Below, one piece after another: positions 9,866 to 19,104 of a stretch of DNA of 64,000 bases. The stretch's first letter is position 1. The number at the start of each line of letters is the position of its first letter. The notes under the pieces are model-generated. The model searched no databases, was not told the origin of the DNA, and saw only the letters and a program-made list of their open reading frames with translations. This stretch comes from Candidatus Peregrinibacteria bacterium (GTDB lineage: Bacteria; Patescibacteriota; Gracilibacteria; Peribacterales; Peribacteraceae), in the NCBI GenBank assembly GCA_016196225.1, contig JACPXZ010000025.1, forward strand, positions 1 through 64,000. The letters run 5' to 3'. The translations under genes and the position numbers were made by a program.

Positions 9866-10046
9866 GCCAAAACGCCGGCGCGCCAGAGCTGACTCCGCCC
9901 GGCCATGTGCCGACTCGTCGAATCCTCCAGGGATTCGGATTCGCCTCGTCGGCGCGCTAAAGCGCGGCATGGCCTTCCCCTTCACCCCCTGTGGCGCGCC
10001 AACCCCTCCGTTAAGTAAGCTGTGAAAAACAATATAAAAAACAGAT

Positions 10047-10112
10047 ACATGTCACCCTGAGGTGCGACGAACGCAGTGAGGAGCCTCGAAGGGGCATAAA
10101 ACGAATATTCCT
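10047..10112. repeat. 66-bp dispersed repeat, inverted relative to 28781-28846
   Basis: acatgtcaccctgaggtgcgacgaacgcagtgaggagcctcgaagggGcataaaaCgaatattcct; reverse complement at 28781-28846 with 2 differences. Confidence 0.93.
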
Positions 10113-11432
10113 CTATGCCACATTCGGTGGTAGTTGTGGCTGTGGGGGTTGCTGCGGTTGAACTTGTCGCCATGTGCCGGTCTCGATAGAACTAAGAGCG
10201 AGTTCTCGGGCATCGCGGTTGCTGCGAAGTGCCGACAAATTCTCGGTGAGCCGGAGAAATTCCTCTGGATTCTCGATAATCATGCGATAGAGCGCGCGGT
10301 CGGTTTGGTTGAGCGTTGCGGGATCAATATTTCCTTCGGGCGTTCGTCCGATTTGGCCACTGGCAAGACTTTCGAAGAGATCGCGTTTGATCTGGTCGGT
10401 GAGTCGCGGGGTGTCGGTTGCACTCCGTCCGGTGAGAAAACGGGCGGTGCGTCCGGGGTGGGCAGCGACAAATGCTTGTAATGCTCGATTATTTCCCTGT
10501 ATGACCTGTTCACCAACAATGCGCCAGGCACCGCCTCGGATGTCGTACCGGTCGACAAGGTCTTGAACGAGCGCGCGGGTTCGATTCGCGGTATCGAGAG
10601 AACGTTGCTCGGCGGGCTTGAGGAATCCGGGGTTCGCGGCGAAGAATGCCCCACCGGCCATGAGGAGCGTCGCCGTAGGCGAGCTTTTGTTGCGGAGACT
10701 GATGACGCCATTGATGATCGCGCCGACACTCAATGCAAGAAATACCGCGAGACGACCGAATTTTCCCATTGCCTGATCCACTTGGCTTCGTGGTCGGAGC
10801 CACTGCTGCATATTGTTGACATCAAGCGTGGTGGAATACGCGATGATTTTCTGTTTGAGATTTTCCAAAAATTGCTGCTGCTCGGGAGTTGTTTGTCCTT
10901 TGAGGCTCTCAAGATAATCAATGTCATCTTTCACCTTAGGTGCATCGATAATGCAGCCGATGTTGGTGTTCCCGGTCATCGCTTGCGTAATGAGACCGGA
11001 TTGCTCGGAGACACGTCGCAGGTACGTTTGTGGAGGAAAGGTAATGTTGGTAAGTTTACCATTGCCGTCACGGATGGGTTCTGGAGGAGTCGCGCCGAGA
11101 CAATCGAGGATTTGATTCATCCGGGTGTTACTGAGAGGACCGGAAAGTTGTGTGCGCATCTGTTGAACTTCTGGCTGGAGGGCAGTGTGCTGCGCACGTG
11201 CGAGATCAAAGATCGCATGTTGGTAATGCTGGCGTCGTTCTCCGACATACTCCTCAAGTGTTTTCACGCGTTGCTGATCAGACATACTCTGTACTTGGTT
11301 TAGCGTTTGCTGATCACTCTGAATATTCACGGTATTGCTAAGATTATTCAGTTGTGGACCGAATTGCTGCTGAATCCTCAGCATTTCCGGGGGTTGAATG
11401 CCGGGGCGGTTGGATGGAGTATTGGAAGCCAT
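10113..11432 (-). CDS. hypothetical protein with one or two TM segments, next to VirB6/TrbL-like gene
   Basis: 439-aa ORF, Gln-rich N-terminus, hydrophobic segment LAVFLALSVGAIINGVISL. Confidence 0.7.
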   Translation of the reverse strand: MASNTPSNRPGIQPPEMLRIQQQFGPQLNNLSNTVNIQSDQQTLNQVQSMSDQQRVKTLEEYVGERRQHYQHAIFDLARAQHTALQPEVQQMRTQLSGPLSNTRMNQILDCLGATPPEPIRDGNGKLTNITFPPQTYLRRVSEQSGLITQAMTGNTNIGCIIDAPKVKDDIDYLESLKGQTTPEQQQFLENLKQKIIAYSTTLDVNNMQQWLRPRSQVDQAMGKFGRLAVFLALSVGAIINGVISLRNKSSPTATLLMAGGAFFAANPGFLKPAEQRSLDTANRTRALVQDLVDRYDIRGGAWRIVGEQVIQGNNRALQAFVAAHPGRTARFLTGRSATDTPRLTDQIKRDLFESLASGQIGRTPEGNIDPATLNQTDRALYRMIIENPEEFLRLTENLSALRSNRDARELALSSIETGTWRQVQPQQPPQPQLPPNVA

Positions 11433-11456
11433 GAAAATAGTGGTGTGTATGGAAGG

Positions 11457-13328
11457 TTATGGTGCGCCTCCTGCCGGTCTGGGGGGAGGAGGGGGTTTAT
11501 TGATATTGTCTGCAATTTGCCCGATTGTGGCGTCGGTAAGACCGATGGTATCCTTCTTGGTCTGACTCAATGCATTAGTGGTACTTAAGCCGTGGAGAAA
11601 ATTAGCAACATTTGTTTTATCAACGTTCGTTTTTCCTGCGATATTAATACGATCAATGGCTTCTTTGATCTTGTTATCTCTATTCGCTCCCGTATCTTTA
11701 ACCGCTGCCGCAAGGTCTTTCACAGCAGCTCCCATGTTGTTGACCGCTGAATTGTCCGTTTCTAGATGTGCAGCGCTCTCTCGAACCCTTTTCTCTTCGG
11801 GGGGTGTTCCACGTGCACGATCACCCATCCCCTTGATTGCCTCCCCCAAATTTCTACTGTTGTCGATGGCGCCTTCCCATGCTTTTGGCGAAGCCATCTT
11901 CATGGCGCCGAGTAGTGATGGGGAAGTCTTAGAACCGGGAATGAGAGGAATCGATGAGGCGGGGATCTTCCACGCGAGGCGACCAACAGTCTTCCCCGCA
12001 TCGGCGATTTGTCCCGATATGCCTCCGACGATCGGTGTCCCTTTGAGGACGCTGAACACGCCGATCCAGAGGACGAGTTGGGCCATGAGGAACCAAATGA
12101 GATCGTAGAGATTAGATACCATGGGCAAGCCGAGTTTTATATTCTTCAATAAATCTGCTCCCGTCCCTTGGGCACCGCCGGCACATTGCAGTTGCGCGCC
12201 GGCCTGGATGAGGATAAACCCGACGGCGAGAGGGATCGCGACGAGCGCGGGGAGAAAGGCGAATTTGAGGAAGGTGTCCCAGATGGCCTTGGGCCCCTCG
12301 CCGCCGATAAATTTTTGGACCTTGTCTCCGCCGATAAAGGCAAGGAAAGCAAACGGCATAAAGGCGATCGTGATCCAGAGCACGGGGATACGGACGAACA
12401 TCGCCATCGTTATGGCTGCCAACGGGAAGACGAGAGAGAATGCGATGACAACGATAAGTCCCATTTTTATGAGTAAAACCAGCTGATCGGCAAATTGATT
12501 GGGGCCGGGAAAGGTAATCGGAACATTTGCCATTTGTTGCAATGCGGCATGGTTGATAATGAGACCGTTAATGATCGATGCGTGTCCGGCCGTCTGACTA
12601 AAGTTTATGGGCCCTTTTTTATAGCAGATCAGATTTTGGCCGATACATTCCCATCCGACGACAGATGGGAGGAGGGGGGTAGCGGTGGGGTAGGAAAGAC
12701 AAGGGTCCGGTGGCGGAGTGCTTGAAGTGCAATCCTTGACAAAGAAGTCCATATTGGTAATCCCCTCATAGGGAATCGAAGTGGGGACGCCGCCGATACT
12801 TTTGCAAAATTGAGGATTGGTTCCGAGCAGCATCGCGGGGATGTCATAGACGGCGGCTGTAAGAACATTGGCGACATCGAGGATCACGCGGGGGAAGAAC
12901 CACGAAAAGTTGACAAGGATCACCGCCAAGACAAACTTCCCAAGATATTCTTTGATGAATTCTTTTTTCGCGGTAATGACCATGTAGACGGCAACACCGG
13001 CGAGAACAAAGGCGAAAATGACATTCATGATATCCCGCGAGAGTTGCCAAATGTTGTTGAGTGATGTTTCAAGGTTACTCGTTCCTGCTCCTGATCTTGC
13101 CATATCGAAGATGAAGGTAGGATCGAGAAAGACCGTGAGGAGACTGAAGAAGACAAAGGAAAGCGTTGTTGCCATCATAATGAGGAATCCCATGGCTGAG
13201 GTAGCATCGTTTCCAAGCCCGCTCAACATATCCCCGAAGGGATTGGCGGCGTGCGCAGTCTCGATAAAGAGAATGCTTATGAATGTGACTGTGCTGCAAT
13301 GCAGGAGGAATTTATATTTTTGTGACAT
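11457..13328 (-). CDS. VirB6/TrbL-like multi-TM protein (type IV secretion-like)
   Basis: Signal-like N-terminus MSQKYKFLLHCSTVTFISILFIETAHAANPFGDML and many TM helices; family call is by pattern only. Confidence 0.65.
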   Translation of the reverse strand: MSQKYKFLLHCSTVTFISILFIETAHAANPFGDMLSGLGNDATSAMGFLIMMATTLSFVFFSLLTVFLDPTFIFDMARSGAGTSNLETSLNNIWQLSRDIMNVIFAFVLAGVAVYMVITAKKEFIKEYLGKFVLAVILVNFSWFFPRVILDVANVLTAAVYDIPAMLLGTNPQFCKSIGGVPTSIPYEGITNMDFFVKDCTSSTPPPDPCLSYPTATPLLPSVVGWECIGQNLICYKKGPINFSQTAGHASIINGLIINHAALQQMANVPITFPGPNQFADQLVLLIKMGLIVVIAFSLVFPLAAITMAMFVRIPVLWITIAFMPFAFLAFIGGDKVQKFIGGEGPKAIWDTFLKFAFLPALVAIPLAVGFILIQAGAQLQCAGGAQGTGADLLKNIKLGLPMVSNLYDLIWFLMAQLVLWIGVFSVLKGTPIVGGISGQIADAGKTVGRLAWKIPASSIPLIPGSKTSPSLLGAMKMASPKAWEGAIDNSRNLGEAIKGMGDRARGTPPEEKRVRESAAHLETDNSAVNNMGAAVKDLAAAVKDTGANRDNKIKEAIDRINIAGKTNVDKTNVANFLHGLSTTNALSQTKKDTIGLTDATIGQIADNINKPPPPPRPAGGAP

Positions 13329-13368
13329 TCGTATAAGTATAGCAGAATTTGGGGGGGAGGAGTAGTCA

Positions 13369-13407
13369 GATCCCCTCTCCCTAACCCCCTCTCCGATGGG
13401 GAGGGAA
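13369..13407 (-). repeat. three-armed palindromic element, copy c
   Basis: Reverse complement ttccctccccatcggagagggggttagggagaggggatc. Confidence 0.85.
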
Positions 13408-13635
13408 AATCCGCTTCCTCTTGCGGAATAACATTGTACCACAAATGCCGATCAGATGTGAGTAGAAATTGTGATCATGGGAATGATCATTCTATATAAA
13501 ATATACGGTTTATTATTGATTTTAGGCCAAAATATATGTACAAAATTTGTATTCTCATGTATGAATAACTTTCTTGCACTTTGTATTCACTCATGACTAC
13601 TGTTTGTATACATGACTTTTTTCCTCTTTTTTTGA

Positions 13636-14226
13636 ATGGCTCCGGTCGTCATCCTTAAGGCGCTCTTTAGTTCACAAACACGGGTCAAACTTCTTTCAAC
13701 GTTCCTCCTCCATCCGGAGGAAGAATATTTTATCCGTGAATTGACACGACTCTTAAGTGAACAAATCAATTCGATCCGTCGGGAGCTCGAAAACTTAAGA
13801 CGGGTCGGTCTGGTAAAGGCGCGTCACAAAATGCGCAAAAAGTATTACCGGATCAATCCGGAGTTTTTGTTGTACAAAGATTTGCAGAGTCTGTTCTCCA
13901 AGGTGGTGCAGGGAGAGAGCCCCCTCATCACCAGCCTTAAAAATATTCCCGGGATGCAGATGCTGCTCCTTGCGGGGACGTTTTGCGGGACCGAGAGTAA
14001 AGTGGATATTCTTGCGGTCGGCAATGTCCGGAAGGAAATGCTCGAAGGGGTTCTTGCGCAGGATCCTTCCATGAAGCATGTAAAGTATTCGATTTTTTCG
14101 ACCGCGGATTTTTTGTATCGCGTGAGTCTCCGTGATCGTTTTGTCATGGAGATCCTCAATGACCCCCGACACTTGATTGTTCTCAATACTATTGTGCAAG
14201 AGATTGAATCGGCAAGAGAACGATAG
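13636..14226 (+). CDS. winged-helix transcriptional regulator
   Basis: N-terminal wHTH (ALFSSQTRVKLLSTFLLHPEEEYFIRELTRLLSEQINSIRRELENLRRVGLVKARH) plus C-terminal sensor-like domain. Confidence 0.8.
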   Translation: MAPVVILKALFSSQTRVKLLSTFLLHPEEEYFIRELTRLLSEQINSIRRELENLRRVGLVKARHKMRKKYYRINPEFLLYKDLQSLFSKVVQGESPLITSLKNIPGMQMLLLAGTFCGTESKVDILAVGNVRKEMLEGVLAQDPSMKHVKYSIFSTADFLYRVSLRDRFVMEILNDPRHLIVLNTIVQEIESARER

Positions 14227-14240
14227 TACTGTGAGTAGTC

Positions 14241-14660
14241 ATGTCGACTGAGATTCTCCTTGCGCGGATGGGACTCTCCCTTGCGTGCGGGATGGTCATC
14301 GGATGGGATCGGGAACGCAAACACAAACCGGCAGGGGTCCGTACCATTACCTTGGTTTGTATGGGGTCAACGTTGATGATGCTGACGGCCCTATTACTCA
14401 CACACGAAGCGGAGGGCGCTTCGTCGGATGTGATCCGCATGTTGCAGGGGATTGTAACCGGAATTGGATTTTTAGGAGCGGGGACGGTGATTCAGCTTGA
14501 AGACCGGGTACAGGGACTGACAACCGCAGCGGCAATCTGGATTACCGGAGCGATCGGAGCGGCGGTGGGAGCGGGATATTATGCTTTGGCAATGATGGGT
14601 ACTCTCCTTGCGCTGGCCATTATTTCGCTCAATATAAAGAACGGTTTTCCTCATCCATAA
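14241..14660 (+). CDS. MgtC/SapB family membrane protein
   Basis: LACGMVIGWDRERKHKPAGVRTITLVCMGSTLMM and GIVTGIGFLGAGTVI. Confidence 0.92.
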   Translation: MSTEILLARMGLSLACGMVIGWDRERKHKPAGVRTITLVCMGSTLMMLTALLLTHEAEGASSDVIRMLQGIVTGIGFLGAGTVIQLEDRVQGLTTAAAIWITGAIGAAVGAGYYALAMMGTLLALAIISLNIKNGFPHP

Positions 14661-14696
14661 GTTAAAGATGTCCTTTTTTAACCAAGGGTAAGTTCG

Positions 14697-14724
14697 TTGA
14701 CACGAGGCGTTTTTACTCTATCCT
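14697..14724 (+). promoter_or_regulatory. putative sigma70-type promoter upstream of rplS
   Basis: TTGACA - 16 bp - TATCCT. Confidence 0.5.
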
Positions 14725-14747
14725 AAAGCCCTCAAGTGACATCCACC

Positions 14748-15188
14748 ATGATCCATGAGCAGGCGAAGCGATTTGTGCGGCAAGTGCCCGACATTCGTCC
14801 GGGGTATACCGTGCGTGTCCATGAAGTGGTACAGGAAGGGGGTAAAGAACGTATTCAGATCTTTGAGGGGTTGGTGATTACCATGCATAAGGGACACTGC
14901 CTAACGGATCGGAGTATGACGATTCGTCGCATTGTCTCGGGTGTTGGTATCGAGAAAATTGTCCCTTTACACTCACCGCTCATCACAAAGATCGATGTCA
15001 AGAAAGTCGCACAAGTGCGTCGGGCAAAGCTGACGTTCCTTCGGGGGAGGCAGGGGAAATCCGCCCGTCTTAATGAGCGGTTTACAACATCGGATGAGTT
15101 TAATGTGGCGGTTTCAGCCCCAGCGAAGGAGGTCGATAAAGCGAATGAAGCTACAAGTCCCGAAGAGAACCCTTTGGGTCTAAACTAG
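14748..15188 (+). CDS. rplS: 50S ribosomal protein L19
   Basis: RPGYTVRVHEVVQEGGKERIQIFEGLVI...SGVGIEKIVPLHSPLI. Confidence 0.94.
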   Translation: MIHEQAKRFVRQVPDIRPGYTVRVHEVVQEGGKERIQIFEGLVITMHKGHCLTDRSMTIRRIVSGVGIEKIVPLHSPLITKIDVKKVAQVRRAKLTFLRGRQGKSARLNERFTTSDEFNVAVSAPAKEVDKANEATSPEENPLGLN

Positions 15189-15192
15189 CGAG

Positions 15193-16230
15193 GTGCGATA
15201 TCTTCTTATTGGGAATTACGGCGTCGGTAACCTCGGTGATGAGGCTCTCCGGGGGTATTTTTTGGATGCTTTTCCAGCGGCGCCCTGTAGTGATGCGAAA
15301 GCATCTACTACTGGGGAAGTGGAGTGGGTGGTGGTGTCGACAGATGTTCCTCGGTTGCCGTTGGGAGCGCGATCATTCTTTGGAACACCGTGGTGGAAGA
15401 CCGTACGGGCATATGTGAAATCGGATGGTATTGTCTTTGGTGGTGGATCACTTTTTACGGACAGCGAATCGATAAAAGCCCCGCTTCTTTGGTGGTGGCA
15501 TGCGGTGGTTGCATGGGTCTTCAGGAAACCAATTTTTTTGGCTTTTCAGGGAGTGGGACCCTTCCGAACAACATTGGGAGAGTGGCTCACGCGATGGGTA
15601 GTGCAGCATGCAACATTTGTTTCTGTTCGTGATCGTGCTTCATTCGACCGAGTACGACAATGGCGGAGCGATATTGTCCTTACATTCGATCCTGTTCTGA
15701 TTTCCCTTTCCTCGGCAGAGTACCCCCCCCATTGGGGAGGGATGAAGGGGGGGGGTGGAGATTTGTTTGACCCCCTCTCCCTATCCCTCTCCCCTAGGGA
15801 GAGGGAAATGTTAGTTGTCATCCCCCGTTCGAATTCAGGTGCCGTATTTATCGATCGAGCTCTGGCCATTTACAACCAACAATCGTTTGATCATGTTTTG
15901 ATTCTCTCTCTCCAGCCGAATTGCTCTTGCGAAAAAGCAGTCTGTAAAAAAATTCAGGAACACATTCCTCCTGCTCAAATTCTCTCTGTCCATTCTCTGA
16001 GTGAATTTTCTCACATCATGGTATCCGCCTCTTTTATCCTTTCGCAGCGCTATCATGGAGCACTCGCAGCGCTGGCCCTGGGGGTTCCTTTTGAAACGAT
16101 GGCGCAGGCGGAAGGGGACAAACTGTCCATGCTCAAGAATACCTCAAAAGAAGAGGCTCTAAAACTTGTGCAGGACGGTGAACATGCACTACGTTTAGTT
16201 CTCCTTCGCAGAGCTTCGCAGAATATATGA
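15193..16230 (+). CDS. polysaccharide pyruvyl transferase family protein (GTG start)
   Basis: GNYGVGNLGDEALR, GGGSLFTD, S.RYHGALAALALGVPF motifs; carries an in-frame repeat insertion. Confidence 0.85.
   Translation: MRYLLIGNYGVGNLGDEALRGYFLDAFPAAPCSDAKASTTGEVEWVVVSTDVPRLPLGARSFFGTPWWKTVRAYVKSDGIVFGGGSLFTDSESIKAPLLWWWHAVVAWVFRKPIFLAFQGVGPFRTTLGEWLTRWVVQHATFVSVRDRASFDRVRQWRSDIVLTFDPVLISLSSAEYPPHWGGMKGGGGDLFDPLSLSLSPREREMLVVIPRSNSGAVFIDRALAIYNQQSFDHVLILSLQPNCSCEKAVCKKIQEHIPPAQILSVHSLSEFSHIMVSASFILSQRYHGALAALALGVPFETMAQAEGDKLSMLKNTSKEEALKLVQDGEHALRLVLLRRASQNI
15722..15756 (+). repeat. three-armed palindromic element, copy d1, inside CDS
   Basis: acccccccccattggggagggatgaagggggggggt-type sequence. 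Confidence 0.7.
15769..15807 (-). repeat. three-armed palindromic element, copy d2, inside CDS
   Basis: gaccccctctccctatccctctcccctagggagagggaa. Confidence 0.88.
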
Positions 16231-18041
16231 ATATACGAAATTTTTGCATTATTGCCCATATTGACCATGGCAAGTCCACTCTTGCGGATCGGATGATGGA
16301 GAAGACGGAGACACTCGCGCAGCGGGAACTCAAGGAACAGCATCTCGATACCATGGATTTGGAGCGGGAGCGGGGGATCACGATCAAACTGACACCGGTG
16401 CGGATGCACTGGCAAGGGGTGACGTTAAATCTTATTGATACTCCCGGTCATACGGATTTTCGGTATGAAGTGAGCCGCAGTTTGGCTGCGGTGGAAGGGG
16501 CGATTCTTCTTGTGGATGCTTCGCAGGGGATCCAGGCACAGACATTGGCAGTACTGTATATGGCGATGGAACATTCTCTTACCATCATTCCTGTTCTCAA
16601 TAAAATCGATCTTCCAGCGGCGGATCCGGAGCGGGTGAGTCGGGATGTAGTCAAGCTCTTAAATTGCAAACAAGAAGATATTCTTTTGATTTCCGCCAAA
16701 GAGGGGAAGGGGATCGAGGAGGTTCTTGATGCTGTTGTGGCAAGAATTCCTGCACCCGCGTGTCATGCTGAGCGTAGTCGAAGCATGGCTCTCATCTTTG
16801 ATGCCCTTATGGATACCTATCGTGGGGCTGTTGCGTATGTGCGCATGGTGGAAGGGGAGTTTGCGAAGGGGGACCGCATTCACCTTATCGGGACCCACAC
16901 ATCATTGGAGATTCAGGACACCGGACACTTCAGCCCCAAATATATTTCGGATCCAAAGCTCACCGAAGGACAAATCGGATACATTGTGACCGGCGCAAAA
17001 GACGTTTTGCAGGTGCGTACGGGCGATACGATTGCCTCGTCAGGCGATCTCCCCCCGCTCCCAGGATATAAACATGTCCAACCGATGGTCTTTGCTGGGC
17101 TTTATCCAACGGATGCGGATGATTATCCGCAGTTACGAGAATCTCTTGAACGATTGTCGCTCAATGATGCCGCAATTGTTTTCGAAACGGAACGGAATGC
17201 GGCACTCGGTAACGGATTTCGGTGTGGTTTTTTGGGGCTGCTCCATATGGATATCGTGCAGGAGCGACTGGAACGGGAATACGATTGTGATCTCATCATC
17301 ACGGCGCCGAGTGTTCTTTATGAAGTACAATTGCAGGCCAAGAATCCCGGAGAAGTCGTGCGTACGAGTCTGCTCAAAGAAAATGAACCCGATACTGCGT
17401 GTATCAGTAACCCGGCGGATTTTCCGGATCCGACATATATTAAGGAGATACGCGAGCCATGGGTCACATTAGAGATTGTCTGTCGGAGTGACGACATCGG
17501 TCCCATTATGCAGATGGTCCAGAGTCGGCGCGGGGTTTACGAGGGGCTCGAGTATTTGGAGGGGGAGCGAGCGGTTCTTCATTTCGAAGTGCCATTACAG
17601 GGGATCGTGCTGGATTTTTTCGATCAGATGAAGTCTTTAAGTTCCGGTTATGCATCGATGAGCTACGAGCCATTGGGATATCGGTCAGGAGATTTGGTGA
17701 AACTTCAGATCCTTCTTCTTGGTGAACCCACGGAAGCCTTAAGTACGATTGTTCATCGATCGGAAGGACATGCGGTGGGTTCTCTGGTTTGTAAAAGACT
17801 GAAAGATGTTTTACCAAAACAGCAGTTTCAGATACCGATACAAGCCGCGATTGGAGCGAAGATCGTTGCCCGCGAAACGCTTCCCGCTCTCCGTAAAGAT
17901 GTGACAGGGTATTTGTACGGAGGAGATGTCTCGCGCAAAAAAAAGCTTCTCGAAAAGCAGAAGAAAGGCAAAAAGCGCATGAAGCAGTTTGGGAAGGTGA
18001 TGCTCACGCAGGAGGCTTTTTTAAGTGTGCTTAAGCGGTAG
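16227..18041 (+). CDS. lepA: elongation factor 4
   Basis: NFCIIAHIDHGKSTLADRMMEKT, DTPGHTDF, NKIDLPAADPE motifs; full-length LepA. Confidence 0.98.
   Translation: MNIRNFCIIAHIDHGKSTLADRMMEKTETLAQRELKEQHLDTMDLERERGITIKLTPVRMHWQGVTLNLIDTPGHTDFRYEVSRSLAAVEGAILLVDASQGIQAQTLAVLYMAMEHSLTIIPVLNKIDLPAADPERVSRDVVKLLNCKQEDILLISAKEGKGIEEVLDAVVARIPAPACHAERSRSMALIFDALMDTYRGAVAYVRMVEGEFAKGDRIHLIGTHTSLEIQDTGHFSPKYISDPKLTEGQIGYIVTGAKDVLQVRTGDTIASSGDLPPLPGYKHVQPMVFAGLYPTDADDYPQLRESLERLSLNDAAIVFETERNAALGNGFRCGFLGLLHMDIVQERLEREYDCDLIITAPSVLYEVQLQAKNPGEVVRTSLLKENEPDTACISNPADFPDPTYIKEIREPWVTLEIVCRSDDIGPIMQMVQSRRGVYEGLEYLEGERAVLHFEVPLQGIVLDFFDQMKSLSSGYASMSYEPLGYRSGDLVKLQILLLGEPTEALSTIVHRSEGHAVGSLVCKRLKDVLPKQQFQIPIQAAIGAKIVARETLPALRKDVTGYLYGGDVSRKKKLLEKQKKGKKRMKQFGKVMLTQEAFLSVLKR
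16761..16787. repeat. palindromic mini-repeat inside lepA
   Basis: tgtcatgctgagcgtagtcgaagcatg encodes CHAERSRSM in frame. Confidence 0.88.
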
Positions 18042-18678
18042 CCCTATTTTTTAAAAACGGCTCAAAAATCGCATGGAGCATGTGCATGGCGAGAGCCTGC
18101 GAGCGTTCAAACGGGACTTTTATGCCACGGGATTGAAGATACCCTTCGAGGATAAAGGCGGTCAGTTGCAGAACAGTCCCATCCATATTCTTTTCGTCCA
18201 GGAGGATGGCGGAGAGGATGACCTTTCCGTCAATGGAAAGGACAAGTTGAATGCGGGTTAGCCATTGGATCAGGATCCGGTTGGTCTCGCTATCCAACCG
18301 GGTTTTTTTGGTTAGGATGATACTTTCTTCGACTGTTTTTTCCGCACTGCGCTCGCCTTCTTCGGCAAGATATTCCTGAACGCGTCGCAGACATTCTTCG
18401 TTAATGAGAGAGAGGAGGGCGAGGAGAAATACGGATGGACAGTTGCGAGAACAAAGCCGCGCGATAAGGGTAGAGAGATGCTTGCGCTGGTCGTCCGTGA
18501 GGAATTGGACGATGGCTCCGGCGATACCGGTGTCGCGTTTTTTTGATCGCTTCTCTTCTTTTCGGATCTGTGCAATGGCAGCGCTTGCGCCGGAAAAGCG
18601 TTGGCGCGCTTCTTCGCTTAATTCTTCCGATGCTCCTCCGGGTCCTTCGCTTACGTTAAAAGATTCCGGATCAGACAT
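18031..18678 (-). CDS. hypothetical protein
   Basis: 215-aa ORF, convergent with lepA (11-bp 3' overlap). Confidence 0.6.
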   Translation of the reverse strand: MSDPESFNVSEGPGGASEELSEEARQRFSGASAAIAQIRKEEKRSKKRDTGIAGAIVQFLTDDQRKHLSTLIARLCSRNCPSVFLLALLSLINEECLRRVQEYLAEEGERSAEKTVEESIILTKKTRLDSETNRILIQWLTRIQLVLSIDGKVILSAILLDEKNMDGTVLQLTAFILEGYLQSRGIKVPFERSQALAMHMLHAIFEPFLKNRATA

Positions 18679-18696
18679 ACAGGGAGCAGCGTACTC

Positions 18697-18972
18697 TTAT
18701 TTTTCTACGGATACCACCGTGTGACGCTCCCGGTTTCCGTTGAACTTGGCCACGCGTTTGGTACAGAATTTTACAATACCATCGAGGGATGCATGGATGG
18801 TCCAATCGCTTCCGAGATGAGTGCCTTGCCCGGGACGAAACCAGAATCCCTTTTGGCGAATGAGCACTTCTCCCGCACGGACCGGATGTCCCCCAAAACA
18901 CTTCACGCCCCGGCGTTTTGCATTGCTATCTCTGCCGTTTTGGGTCGATCCCCCTGCTTTTTTATGAGCCAT
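18697..18972 (-). CDS. rpmA: 50S ribosomal protein L27
   Basis: [28 protein letters not shown]...[12 protein letters not shown]. Confidence 0.96.
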   Translation of the reverse strand: MAHKKAGGSTQNGRDSNAKRRGVKCFGGHPVRAGEVLIRQKGFWFRPGQGTHLGSDWTIHASLDGIVKFCTKRVAKFNGNRERHTVVSVEK

Positions 18973-19011
18973 AGTGCCCGGCATTATAGCCGGGAAATTC
19001 CAAATTCCAAG

Positions 19012-19088
<77 letters not shown>

Positions 19089-19104
19089 GGCTGATCCTAC
19101 CGTA

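Noticed and set aside
9514-9985. Minus-strand ORFs crossing the infB 3' end and GC-rich segment
   Set aside because: They overlap the conserved infB C-terminus and noncoding repeats; translated sequence has no family features.
10563-11303. 246-aa plus-strand ORF
   Set aside because: Antisense to the longer minus-strand CDS 10113-11432, with low-plausibility composition; likely a spurious antisense ORF.
12121-12486. Several plus-strand ORFs opposite the VirB6-like gene
   Set aside because: Antisense artefacts of GC-biased codons; no start context or homologous motifs.
18967-18984. Hairpin CCCGGCATTATAGCCGGG just upstream of the rpmA start
   Set aside because: Could be a leader element, but it is short and has no supporting second copy or conserved partner; not enough evidence.
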